A stretch of DNA of 64,000 nucleotides from Acarospora socialis (GCA_025617375.2 JAMYGW020000004.1:124001-188000), one strand, 5' to 3'. Counted from the first letter of the stretch, positions 21,592 through 33,099 are shown. Made by a program: numbers and translations. Notes: generated by a model from the letters alone, not told the origin.

Positions 21592-24300
21592 AACCGCGAA
21601 CGAAGGAAGCTGGTGATTTGATGAACGACAGCTTCGTATTGGGCCGTGAAGTGTCCAGACACGAAGCAGGTGAGTGTCAGCCAGAAGCCCAGCCGGGTCA
21701 TACAAGCGCGGTAGAGATGGCAAGATGAGTAACGGAGGACGATAACTGATGGGACTGAGAGATCATCAAAATCTTCAGCACGTGGTAACAGTGCCCTTAC
21801 AGAGCGGACTCTGCGACCTGGCCGATGGAATTGGCGGTGGAGAGATCAGCACGAGGAAGCAGTAGAACTGAAGAAAGGTGAGGTAAGGTAGATGGTGTAG
21901 AGGGTAAGTTGATGTTTGTTTAGTTGCCGTGAACCTTAGCGGGAGCCGGAGCGAGAGGTAAGTCACAGAGTCGCAATTTCCCTTTTCGCCAGCAACAACT
22001 CGCGTTTGGAGTTAGTGGATATTATTCTCAGGTAGGGAAAGGGCCGACATGTGTAAAGCACAACTACATGCTCCTTGCATTATATCTCTATTTGATGTTG
22101 CTCTACAAATATTGTCATTTACAAACTGGATCGAGGATTAGGGGCGTTTCCCCATTGAGCTTCACTTTTAAGCTACCACTAACTTAAGTACTACTGTGTA
22201 TGTATGTACCTACCTAGACTTGAAGCATGGCTTGACCGACCGGGGGTTGGGTCGATAGTGGATGGGATGGCGCGGTTACGGTGTCGCGTAGTGCCTTGGG
22301 TAGGTGCATGCTGTTCGCTACCAGTGTTTCAGCAGGCGCGGTCCAGCATGGGATGAAAACAAAAAGGCCCCTCCCTAATGAGCCGACTTCTGTCGAAAGT
22401 TATTATTGACCATCTACCGCCACAACAAAGGATACAGAAAGAGCACCGAAACAACACTCTGGACGACTTAGTCACATCTTTCTACATGTGTTTGATCATG
22501 GCAGGAGGTCAAGCAGAAGCCAAAGGGGTAAAGATGTTGAAGTTGGGTTAGAGGCGTCGGAGATCCCCAGAGAATGATGTTTTCATGAGTAGAGCTATCA
22601 TTTGTTTTGATACTAGAAATCTTGAATATCCAAATCATGTGAGCTCGGTGATAGCCTGTCTACTCCTCAAACCATGACGCCATTTTCTTAAAGCACCTTC
22701 CTGCCACCCCATCAAACCTCCGACGTCAATAAGTCTACTACGAATGTTTCCATTCTATCCGCTCCAGCATCTGTCAACACCAAAGTTACAGAGTACTCGC
22801 AACCGGGATAGTGTCTGTTGGCCTGAGGCCATCCGTGGTCCTGGGCGAGTAGTCGTGGGCCGCAAACGATCGGTTGTTTGTTGGGCGAAGTTCTTGGAGA
22901 TGTGGATTGGTAACCCAAGAGTTGGGCTGCCCGTCCACAAGTTCCGTGGATGCACGTGCTATTAACGCACATCAGAAATAAACCCCAGAAACAACCAGAG
23001 TAGGCCAACGAGCACAGGTGCTATGGATCATTAGATCCACATTACCAAACTTCTCTTTTGAGCATGAGACTCACTTTTTATAGCATATCTACTTAGGCGG
23101 AGGAATTGGTGGGCCCGTCGTTGAGGGAGTGAGCTCCTTGGCTACCATGATGGGAACAGCTGACTTGCCCATTTGTCGGCTAGGCAAGTCCGAGCCTGTA
23201 ATCGACAATATCTATAACTACTGGCACATGTTATGTTGTCGGCCTCATGGAAAGGGCTCCCCAAAGGCGAATCTGCACTAAACCAGAAACCACCGAATCA
23301 GGGTCCTGTGAGCAGAGGTGCTGCTTTGATCAGCACTCAACTTCACAAACTCTTCCTGCACTATGAAACACACCTTCACGCGCCAGCTAACGACTCCCAC
23401 ATCTTCCGTCTTACTGAACCATAAGCAAAGGTCTTTTAAAGACATTGAGCTCCTGAGCACAGGCCTTCGCTGACCCGTTGGTCTGGGTCGTAATGTTTAT
23501 ATCATTCTGGTCAACACATATATAGATGCTCAAGAGAGAATATCTAGGGACATGCGAAGTGGAAGAAGATGAGGGTGGCAAAGAAGTTCTTGTAGCGTGA
23601 AGATGTTTTATATATACACATGAGAAGTAATTGCTATTCTTTATACAGAGCTGAAGCGAGATTAAGAGTAATCCAGCAAACCCGAAGGCAATAGCACTGT
23701 GATTAATGGTAGGTAGGCCCTCTACCCGGACAGACTTGGGTAGGCACGAGAAAGTAAAATGTGTAATCATAAGGTCGATTATAAAGCCCTACCCTCCTTC
23801 ATCTTCGTTCAGGGTAGGTAAGAGTATACTGGTGATATGGGACTTTAGGTAATTGCATGAGGATCAAGTTTTGCGGCTTTCAGTGTGATGTTGGGATGTG
23901 CTTGATACACTGAGGATATCGAGGCATCGGATGACAAATTTTGCCGCTTTTCGGGAAGCCCGCTATTTCCCATATAAGATGATGAAAGCGCATCGATTTT
24001 ATACAGTACAGTGTTCGGCTTGGTCCTCTTCCACCCGTGGCAGAGCTAAGTCATGCATCTTCCCGTCATGCATGGAAGACGCGTAGAAGGGTTTCGAACA
24101 AACGAACGAGCCACTTTTACGTAACAACTTGCATGTGTGGCGGAAGAACCTGTTTCGCAATTCGCGGAGTGTGCAACCCTATTGATCAAAGTTACGGTGA
24201 AGAAAGTCATAAGATACTTTAACCGGCTTCGTTCGATGACTCATTTACATCACCTCCTCCAGGAGCAAACACTTGAAAAACACACGCCTAGAATCCGAGT
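21592..24300. other. Long intergenic region with a KIN4 relic
   Basis: It holds the KIN4 promoter and leader, then about 2 kb with no intact gene. A 40-codon KIN4-derived fragment lies at 23092-23211. A diverged repeat pair flanks it, about 22965-23070 and 23270-23375, sharing phrases such as CAGAAA.C.ACC and AGCA.AGGTGCT. No RNA gene was seen. Confidence 0.55.
23092..23211 (-). pseudogene. Fragment copied from the KIN4 N-terminal region
   Basis: The minus strand reads ILSITGSDLPSRQ, then VAKELTPSTTGPPIPPP. This aligns without gaps to KIN4 residues 24-62 (ILSIIGSNTPSQQ and TAKELTPSTMGPPIPPP), 26 of 39 identical by hand. It is bounded by stop codons on both sides but has none inside. No kinase domain follows. 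It is a partial duplication of the neighbouring gene's first exon, about 1.5 kb upstream of it in the same orientation. Confidence 0.8.
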
Positions 24301-25944
24301 CTACCATTTGCCGGCAGTGTTTTGTCCCTGTAGCCCCTGCGCTCCGAGCGGCTCGCCCACGCCAGAGCCGTACGCAGGAGGAGCCGCGTTGCCAAACCCG
24401 ACCTGACCAACACCAGGTGCGTTGACACCGGGCTGGCCGGTTCCGGGGAGATCTTGATTTCCCATCGTAGGCTTCTCATTTCCTTGATGATGAGGCATCG
24501 TTCCAGGAGGGATGACACCACCATCCCCTCCACCAACGACTAGGTTTTGGCCGCCAGGCATCTTCCCGACCACCATACCTTTGGCCACTGATTTGACAAC
24601 CGCGCGACGAGAGACGCCGGCAGCGTCAACGTATACCAGTCCGACGTTTCGAACTCCTCCTGCAAGATCGGCGGCAACACCTCGAGCGTCCTCCCCGTAA
24701 CGGTGTCCTACGACAGTCGTTGCGGCAGTAGACCCAGAACTGAGGAGGTTTCGAGAGGCTTGATCGATGCCGTCAGCGATGGTGGAAAAGGCCATCATGG
24801 ACTTATTTAAAACTCCTGGCTTGTAGTTCTCGATCGGCTTGCCATCCTTGTCAAACCCTTTGGTCCTCTTTTGCTGCTCACCTCTCCTGGTCATGGTTGC
24901 CCCGAAGTTTTGAGCATACCTGCTCACTTGGCCAACAGTCTTGGCAGACAAGCCGACCGCACCCTGAGAGAGATTGTTAAGTTTTCTTACTCGTGCTTTG
25001 GTTGCAGGCGTGAAAGTCATAGGCTTCGGGTTTGGTTTCGTTTTCTGAGTGAAGGAGTCGGCCCCGGATTGCAGAGCATTTGCAAGGTAACCGGATCCAG
25101 TGACGATCAACCGAGAAGCAGTTGCTGCATTCTGCACAATCGTAGAATTTTTGTAGGCGGGATGTCGGGACATCTGAAGGTATTCTTCGGAGGCATTGTT
25201 GACACTAATCTGATTCCCCTGCCCCTCTTGAGGTAGCTGGATCTCAACGGGGTCTGTCGGGATTGTCAGTAGAGATAGGTAGCATCACCAAGTCAAGAAC
25301 ATACTCTTCGACCCAGCCTGAACACCAGCACCTTCGACTACATTGAACCCTTCGCCGAGTTCACCAACAACGCTACCGTCTTCCTCATCAACGAGCACGA
25401 TATGACCCTGCTTGTGTTCGCTTGATCCAGAACCTATGTAGCCCTCACCTGGCCCATAATGGGCGGGGTTGTATTGGCCTTGAGCGTGGCCTTTCGACCC
25501 TGGAGGGTGCGCACGCTCGAGGAATGATGTACATTGGGCAAGGATGGTCTCGAACGTATCAATATCTTCCTGGCTCACCTTTCCAGGTCCGCTACCAATA
25601 CCAGGAAATTCGATTCGGGTAAAGGCGCCACTGTCGGGGCCAAGATCCCAACGAGGAATCAGGTAGCTGCTCGGAGGCTGATGGTAGATCTGGGTAGTGG
25701 CCGGGAGAGGTAGATCAAGCTCGGGTGGGATATGTAGATGAAGGTAGAAGTCTTCCTCCGGTGCAGCGCTTTGAGGGTCGGCAGAAGAAAGGTCGGCAAA
25801 CGGTGAGGATGTCGGGACCATCAGTAGCGAGAGAGTTTGTGGCCCAGAGGTAGTAAGAGGTGATTCCTCGCCATTCTGGAGGTGATAGGCATGAATGCCA
25901 TTGACACTGTATAGAAGACGGGGTTCGTTGTGACCTGCAGACAT
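24301..25944 (-). CDS. Senescence-domain protein (spartin-like)
   Basis: Two exons, 25944-25305 and 25253-24301, with a 51-nt GTATGT...ACAG intron; 530 residues. The first half (about 1-210) is a beta-rich N-terminal region with YLHLHIPPELDLPLP and SYLIPRWDLG. The second half (about 230-430) is a senescence/spartin-type domain of small-residue helices: SRLIVTGSGYLANAL, QGAVGLSAKTVGQVSRYAQ, AAVVGHRYG-like and YVDAAGVSRRAVVKSVAKG. A Gly/Pro-rich tail follows. Animal spartin binds lipid droplets and endosomes and plant relatives bind membranes, so a lipid-droplet or endosomal role is a fair inference. Fungal members are conserved but little studied. Confidence 0.85.
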
Positions 25945-26426
25945 GACGTTGAATGAATGGTGGAGTTGTAGATAGGAATCAGGTGGTGGAACTAGAGTAG
26001 AAGGGAATCCGTAAGGTTCTTGAACAAGGACGATAGATGTTTAGCAGAAGGTACTCAAGTCAGTCATAGAATTGTTGAATCGAAATGAGTTGCACGTCGA
26101 GTAAGGTAGAGGGAAAGGATGTTCAGGCGGCTATAATCGCCCCACCAAGATGTTTTGGTTGAACCCTGGAATTGCGCCAAGCAAACGATGACGATCACCT
26201 CTGAGCAGGTACAAAAGCCTACTCAACAAGAGTTTCAGGATAATTCACTACCACACTTTAAGGATTTTGATGCTGATTTTGCCTGTAGCTTTCCTGAATG
26301 CAGAGTAGTATTCTGGTCTGTTCCCTCACAAAGAACATGCAGAAGCACAGGCTTCTAAGGCATTGCAGTGGTCAGAATACGTCATGGTCTGTCAAATAAA
26401 CTAAGCTACCTAGGTAAGTCGACGAT
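25945..26426. other. Intergenic region, spartin-like promoter / GIY-YIG 3' flank
   Basis: No gene or RNA was seen; only short frames occur. Confidence 0.55.
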
Positions 26427-28183
26427 TCATTCTCCTGATGTGTATCGTCCATGGGTGTGACCTTTGGACGGAGTTCTAGATATCCACCTTCTTGAGGTCT
26501 GCTCAATAATCTCTTGTGCTATCCCATCAAATTCATCAACAAAAGTGTTCATCTTCATGACTGCGAGTTGACCTCCAGTGCGTAGCCACAGGCCAAAACT
26601 ACTCCCATATGTATCTTTCCCTTCGATCCAGACGGCCAATCGATTTGATGGGTCGGAATCCCTCGCCTGCTCTGTGTAAACGTGTGGATGGGGTCCATCG
26701 TGCAGTTCGACCTTCAGTTGGATCTTGTCGCCAGGCTCAAGATGTACAAGCTTCCTACTGATATAGAGGTCATACTTACTCACACTAACTGTGACTCCAA
26801 TTTTTCTGCACTCTAAGACGGTTTTTTCTGTATTCTCAAGCGCTGCCGCTCGAGTTTTCGCCATCTTGCCCAGTCGCGCGGCCACATGCGATTTATCAAG
26901 ACAGTAATAGTAATAGTCACGGAGGGTTGCGTCCTGAGAGTTTCGCAACTCACAGAATTGGCGTCTCGCATTCCTCGCAAACTCCCGAACAGCCTTATCC
27001 TCCGACTGGAGCATGTCTGAAAATTTTCCCCTGGCATCCACCTCGTACTCTCCTTTATCCGAGAAGCTTTGCCATAATGGCAATACCACATTCAAGTGGC
27101 ATCCTGGACGCAAGATTTGGATGCCTTCAGGAAGATACATCTCCAGGTCCCTGGCCTGGAGATTTGGAAGAGACAAGCTGCCCACATCTCAAGTAGATTC
27201 AGGACGAATCCTTGAATAACAACTGGGATCATCTCGCAAGTACCCAGTAGGACGAAGGTAGAATCCATATCACCAGATTGCAGCACATAATAGTGGAGAC
27301 TGTTATTCTTAGACCGGTAATATGGGTTGGAATGTTTATCCACTCTTGCAGCAAGATCTCGACTCTGGCCCACATATAGAAAGAAGCGACCGCATATCTC
27401 TCTATCCCAAATAATGTGCATGTAAACACCGGATCTCTTTCTGGCGAGATCGCCTCCGAGGGACTTCAGTCTGTACGTGCATTTATGAGTGACTGTCGAA
27501 CAAGCAGGGCTTAGAGTAGCTTACGATTGTAGATCCATGTGTCCACCCTTGAATAACATCAAGACCTCTTGGCGCAAACACCCCTGCAGCCATTGACTGA
27601 TTTGGCTCATACCGTAGGTCTTGAAGAAGCCGCTATACCGCTCTTGATGGAATTGATGTGTTTGGTCAAGCATGTGATTCAATATGGCAACTGGATCAGC
27701 CAGGTTTGAGGTCGTTTTGGTGCTCAGTGCTTTACTATCTCCGTCTGCTAGGGTTTCCCACTTCTTGATCATGCAGGTTTTCTTGACCGTGCTTGCATGA
27801 GTCTCGCACTCTCTTGTTTCATGATGCTTTTCCGTTGGCTTGCTCTGGTGTTCAGGTTGCGCTCGACATAACGTGGTATTGCTGAATCTCCGGCTCCACT
27901 CGATGTAGAAAAGCTTGGTGAAATAGTCAAGTGCTTGAGTTTCGGTGATCTTCTGGAAGATCTCTGGGACCTCTCGTTTCAGATCTTGGATCCATAATCT
28001 CACCATTGTCACACGTTGGGTGCGAGACATATCGTCTTCGCATTCTTCTGACTCTCCGAATTCGGTCCCTTCATGTGTGTACTCACAGTCAAGGCTGCTT
28101 TGTATCAAGGACTGCATTTCTTGAAATAGCGATGGGTCAATGCTGCATATCTGCTCGAACAGGGGAGCTAAAGGTTGAGCCAT
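26427..28183 (-). CDS. GIY-YIG nuclease-like multidomain protein (copy 2)
   Basis: Exon 1 is 28183-27525. A 54-nt intron (GTAAGC...ACAG) leads to an exon starting at 27470. The ATG at 28183 opens MAQPLAPLFEQICSID. An N-terminal helical domain (about 1-220) precedes the GIY-YIG-like core: SGVYMHI with GVY at 234-236, FLYVGQSRDL with YVG at 252-254, Arg 262 and His 266, then a VLNLLEMWAACLF helix holding the candidate metal-binding Glu. Near 27190 the frame shifts. Either a very short intron lies there (50 nt from a GTCCTG donor, or 35 nt from GTGGGC) or the gene has one frameshift. The downstream frame 27185-26427 continues with MYLPEGIQILRPG, a helical linker, and a C-terminal beta-like domain (LEPGDKIQLKVELHDGPHPH, SNRLAVWIEG). 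The plan matches copy 1. Confidence 0.7.
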
Positions 28184-28727
28184 CTGGAAGAGATTCAGGA
28201 CATTGGTTTGCTTTCTTTGCTGGCTTCTTGCTGGTTTAAAAAGGCGAGATACAAATTCTGTGCAGAGGTTACAGTAATGCTTCGTTCTGCTATTCACTCA
28301 CGAATAGTAAAATTTTCAAAAAGTCAAAAGAATTGCAGCACTACGGATGAAAACAATGGAGGTTGGCATCTTCCAGTGAATTAGAGCGACAGAGTTTTGA
28401 AGACACAAGGAGAAAGACAGAACAAATCCATTGCCCACTTCTAGAATCAGTTTCAATCCTGACAGTGGATGAGGCAGCTCGCTGGATTTGTGTGTTGAAC
28501 TCACTGTACTGTGTTCACCGAGGTGGCATGATAACGGATGTGCCATTCAGTCACTTGTTCATTAGGGCATGATCATCAGCTGAGATAACGTAGTTCAACA
28601 GCAACACGTATGATAGCAACGCCAGCTCGCCGAGAGGTTACCCAGAGGGCATCCCGCAACTTCACAATAACTTTGCAGAACACAAATTGGCATAAAATGG
28701 TAGCAAGAATTCAAAAAAAAATTTGAA
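28184..28727. other. Intergenic region upstream of GIY-YIG copy 2
   Basis: No gene seen. The end nearest the tRNA carries its T-tract terminator. Confidence 0.5.
28713..28721 (-). terminator. Pol III T-tract downstream of the tRNA-like gene
   Basis: Nine T residues on the minus strand begin six bases after the tRNA 3' end, as expected for Pol III termination. Confidence 0.7.
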
Positions 28728-28863
28728 GCCCGATGCGGGGGTCGAACCCGCGACTTATGCTTTGGTTAGCTTTGTAATGAGGAGAATGGAATAAAGATGT
28801 CTTACCCTTGAGATCGACGTGATTACGTAAGAGTCTCACGCTCTGCCATTAACCTAATCAGGC
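28728..28863 (-). tRNA. tRNA-Lys(CUU)-like gene with two internal inserts
   Basis: The acceptor halves GCCTGAT and ATCGGGC pair (one wobble). The anticodon stem TGAGA/TCTCA closes a loop with anticodon CTT. The T arm GCGGG-TTCGACC-CCCGC is perfect and serves as a B box. Insert 1, 28815-28827 (13 nt), sits just 3' of base 37, the usual place for a tRNA intron. Insert 2, 28754-28805 (52 nt), sits in the variable arm; it starts GTAAGA, has a pyrimidine-rich stretch and GCTAACC, and ends ATAAG. Removing both leaves a normal five-base variable loop, AGGTC. The D arm is weak: position 11 is G where pairing and the A box call for C, so the gene may be decayed. A clean T tract follows. Whether it is expressed cannot be seen. 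Confidence 0.75.
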
Positions 28864-29794
28864 TACTTTGATGATAGAGAATCTCTTTAATGATCTATAA
28901 TATGTAGCACTAAATCTCAAGCAGCCAAGATTGTAGTACTTTAGATTTGCGGTGCAACGAAATCTTGCACCCTGCCTCGTTTTCAGGATAAATCTGGCCG
29001 GGAAGGGGCACGCAATCATGCGGACGTGCCGTAAGCGGCGGCGCACGTTAGGCATACCTCCAATATGAGTCCCAAAATAACAGTGAAAAAGACAAACAGA
29101 AGAGTCCCAGTTGTATTCAGTTTATCATCTACATAAATTAAGAAGACGCCTTGTTTGACCGATTATGGTGGTTGTTTAGGTAGAGTAATTCCCCTTCTAC
29201 ATACGGAGGTCCTCCGTACGTTCCGCAAAGTCCAACCGCCGCAGCAATAATCAAGGCCGACCTACGAGGGTTTAGTATTGAGTCGCGGCAGCACATAGAA
29301 TCAACACACAACAATAGAAAACCATACTTCTAAGTATATTCCTAATGAATATACAGTAAATATAAACAGTGGCTCCTCAGAGATGTGATTTGTGTAGTTT
29401 GTTGTGGATTTGTTTAAGATGCTTATCGTCTTGCTTGCTGTGTTGCCGCTTATGGTACGCCCCATGACCTATTACTAAATCCTCATACCAATGATGTTGA
29501 AAGCTCAAGTACATGTATAGCGTATTCTACTACCAAAACACCTCAAGTTATCAGGGAGTTTCAATAGAAAACAGACCTCTCCTGCATGCATGGCCATATT
29601 ATCAACGCCGTCATGGAAAGGCGGCGGCCTATCGCCTCGGTCAAAGATGGCCGGCACTAGCCGAAGCATCCAGCGGACAAGTGACGGCTCTACTACTTTT
29701 GCCTCACACCTCACGATTGAGTTCACTCGAGGTCGAACATCAGCGACAAGTACTCTCTGTCATTTCTGTATAGCTAGGTAAGGCTCACACAGCG
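28864..29794. other. Intergenic region upstream of the acyl-CoA dehydrogenase gene
   Basis: No gene is supported. Short frames exist on both strands near 29505-29781 but have no ATG-led coding character. Confidence 0.5.
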
Positions 29795-31248
29795 ATGGCG
29801 TCTTTTATTTGGTCATTACGGCCCCTCGCACGAACCGCCACCTCTTGCCCCTCCGCACTCAAATCAGCAACGTCAAGGACACCACGATGGTAAGCCAAAG
29901 TGCCTTCGCCCTTCCCAATGGTCACTAACAATGCTACAGCACACGAATACTCTCAACTACAATCCCAAGACAACACGCCGACGTGCTCGACATCACCTCC
30001 GTCCCCCCGACGCCCATAACGCACATGTCCGAAACGGAAGCCATGATGGCGGAATCAGTCTCCAAATTCGCACAAGAAGTGATGCTGCCGCGTGTGCGCG
30101 AAATGGACGAGGCGGAAAAGATGGACCCGGCACTGATCGAGCAGCTGTTCGAGCAAGGCCTCATGGGCATCGAGATCCCCGAAGAGTACGGTGGCGCGGG
30201 CATGAACTTCACGGCGGGGATCGTGGGCATCGAGGAGCTGGCGCGCGTCGACCCGAGCGTGAGCGTGATGGTCGACGTCCATAACACGCTCGTCAACACG
30301 GCCATTCTGAAGTACGGCACTGAAGAGTCGAAGCGGAAATGGCTGCCGAAACTCGCGACCGAGACGGTGGGGTCGTTCTGTCTCTCCGAGCCGGCTTCTG
30401 GTTCCGACGCCTTTGCGCTGCGGACGAAGGCGGAGAAGACGTCGTCCGGCTACAGGATCAACGGGTCGAAGATGTGGATCACGAATGCGATGGAGGCGAA
30501 ATTCTTCATTGTCTTCGCCAACCTCGATCCGAGCAAGGGCTACAAGGGAATCTCGGCCTTCATCGTCGATAAAGACACGAAGGGCTTCTCCATCGCCAAA
30601 AAGGAGAGGAAGCTGGGTATCCGTGCTAGTAGTACGTGCGTGCTCAACTTTGACGACCTCGAGGTTCCGCACGATCACTTGCTCGGCGAGGAGGGGCAGG
30701 GCTACAAGTACGCCATTGGCCTGCTGAACGAGGGCCGCATCGGCATCGCGGCGCAGATGACGGGCCTCGCGTTGGGCGCTTGGGAAAACGCCGCAGGGTA
30801 AGGAATGGGATCTTCTATCCATTTGGCCCCCTTTCCCAACAACCAAGTGATTGACTGACTAACTGACGACCTCCCTAACAGCTACGTCTGGAACGACCGC
30901 AAGCAATTCGGCCAGCTGGTCGGCGCCTTCCAAGGCATGCAACACCAGATGGCGCAAGCCTACACCGAGATCAGCGCCGCACGCGCGCTCGTCTACAACG
31001 CGGCGCGGAAGAAAGAGGCGGGCGAGGACTTTGTGCGGGACGCGGCCATGGCGAAGTTGTACGCGTCGCAGGTGGCGGGACGGGTGAGCGGGTCGGCGAT
31101 CGAGTGGATGGGGGGCATGGGCTTTGTGCGGGAGGGGATCGCGGAGAAAATGTGGCGCGATAGTAAGATTGGGGCGATTTATGAGGGCACGAGTAATATT
31201 CAGCTGCAGACTATCGCCAAGCTGTTGCAGAAGCAATATACGAAGTAG
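29795..31248 (+). CDS. ACADSB: Short/branched-chain acyl-CoA dehydrogenase, mitochondrial
   Basis: Three exons: 29795-29889, 29940-30797 and 30882-31248; 439 residues. The leader MASFIWSLRPLARTATSCPS is a good mitochondrial presequence. The core follows the family throughout: EEYGGAGMNFTAGIVGIEEL, GSFCLSEPASGSDAFAL (FAD and substrate contacts), GSKMWITNA, GRIGIAAQMTGLA, RKQFGQLVGAFQ, and YEGTSNIQLQTIAKLL, which holds the catalytic Glu at the position used by short- and branched-chain enzymes. The reaction is alpha,beta-dehydrogenation of short or branched acyl-CoA (for example 2-methylbutyryl-CoA), with electrons passed to ETF. It serves isoleucine breakdown and beta-oxidation. Exact chain preference is inferred from similarity to ACADSB. 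Confidence 0.92.
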
Positions 31249-31537
31249 TGTTGTGGAGTTGCTGCGATTGTTGGCTGACGTTATAAGTTGTGTGCTTGTC
31301 CTGTGAGGCTCAGTAGAATTGGTTGTAGAGTGTGAGTTGCTTACGATGCACTAGGTACTGACTTCCTGGTGGTATAAGTATCGGACTGAGGTCGACCACC
31401 TAAGGTAGAAGCCGCACCTCCAACGGACCGAAACCGAGACCTCCCGCATAACGTCTTGGAATCGACTTATGTTGACCACGACTTGTCGAGTATCTAAAAA
31501 TGAACACACACAATCCAAGACCACGGCGTAAATCCCC

Positions 31538-33099
31538 TTATAGTTTGATGGTGATATCATACACATCCAATCCAACCGCCATCGCCGTCAAAACCCCCGC
31601 ATACACACCCAACACACCCATAGCCTGGCCCCTCCCCATGCTCAGCGTCGGCAACGTCAAATTAACCACTCCGGTCAGCAGGTTCGCGAGCAGAAAGACC
31701 GCCAGCCCGTTGCGGTTGTACGCGTGCAGCACCCTACTCGTCGCTCTCGCGCTCTCCCTTTTCGCGGTCGCTTTGTCTAGTGCCTTGTGCACGCCTGGGA
31801 AGAAAAACGACTCGATGGCGCAGAAGGCGGTGAGCTGGGCGCAGTTGAAGGCCGTCACCCAGAGGAAGTACGGGAGGTTCGCGAGCCGGCGCGAGATGCG
31901 GAGGTTGAGACCGTAGGAGTAGTCTGTCGTGGCTAGTACGAGGACAGTCCAGACGATGGACCATGAGGCGAGGCGGGTAAGGAGGGCGACACGTTGTTGA
32001 TGCGCGGTGAGAGGCTGAGTAATTGGCTGGAACAGAGTCCGTGGGAGGAGATACATGCCGGTGGCTTGACCGCTGAGGAAGATGGATAGGTAGCCGATGA
32101 AAGAGAAGACGCCTTCACGGTTTTGGGAGACGAGGTTTGTACGAGGAGCGGTCAGGACGAAAGCTTTTAGAGTTGTGGTTTCTAGCAGCACTTGGTAGAT
32201 GCCACTGAGTAGTAAAGAAAGGAGCGCGTAAGATGGAATGAGGGAAAAGAGGGACTGGAACAGCGCCACGAATGGCGGGATAAAGGCAAGCGTGAAGAAA
32301 AAGTTCCAGTGCACGCCATATTCAGTAACGTGCTCGGCGTAGTCGAGTCCCTTCACGCTCCAGAGTCTCAGCAAGCCTAGAACAAGCAAGGGCAACGAAT
32401 GCCTCGCCGATCCATAGAGTCGAGGGCCTAGGCTTGCTTTGCGTCCTGTATATCTGTCCTTCAGGATCGGTCTTGCAGCCACGAGTCCTGCGGAGAATAC
32501 GAAAGAGCCGACCCCGAGATCCATAACTGATGTGCCCCACGTCTCCACTTTCGCAAACCTCCGAGGAAAGACACGAAAGTCAACCGCTAAGATAGCAAGG
32601 CATGTGACCACCATCATGGCACCGCGGTAGGTCGTAATGAACGGACGCACAGGAAATGGGTCGAGGTCATTCTGAGATTCAGTCGTGGCGGTGCCGTTGG
32701 ACGGCTTCACGGGGCCTGAAGGTTTCGAAGCATGTTGGTGCCGGGTTGTTGAGGAGCGAGAAAGGTATAGGGGCAATGCGGGCAAGAGGATCAAGACAGC
32801 AAGCAGAGTAGGCGAGGAAGAGTAGAGGGTCGTCGCAAGAAGAATGACGCCGACATTGAGCAGGAAGTCTGTGAGGAATGCCGACAAGGTGTATGGTAAG
32901 AAGAAGGAACGTCTCGTCTGGAGAGCTGACCAGAGAATCACGGCGGCCTATAGTACCCTCTCAGTGGTGGAGGCCAGCATCAGGGTGGTAGGGCTCTGCG
33001 TACTGGTGCCAGGGCCGTCACTTGATTGATCTCGAGGATGGTTCCACCTGTTAAGTTGGACACGAAACGTTCCTTCAGAGCTTTATAGCTGTTGGCCAT
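31538..33099 (-). CDS. GWT1: Gwt1, GPI-anchor inositol acyltransferase
   Basis: Exon 1 is 33099-33022 and exon 2 is 32947-31538, with a 74-nt GTGACG...ATAG intron; 495 residues. The protein starts [19 protein letters not shown] and continues [16 protein letters not shown] after the join. At least ten hydrophobic segments follow. Typical Gwt1/PIG-W motifs include [40 protein letters not shown] and [17 protein letters not shown]. Gwt1 adds an acyl chain to the inositol of GlcN-PI in the ER membrane, an early step in GPI-anchor synthesis needed for cell-wall mannoproteins. It is the known target of the antifungal manogepix class. The 3' end converges with the acyl-CoA dehydrogenase gene, about 290 bases apart. 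Confidence 0.95.

Noticed and set aside
30055-30846. Long minus-strand open frame of about 260 codons
   Set aside because: It is the antisense of the GC-rich acyl-CoA dehydrogenase exon; no family match, and the plus strand is clearly coding.
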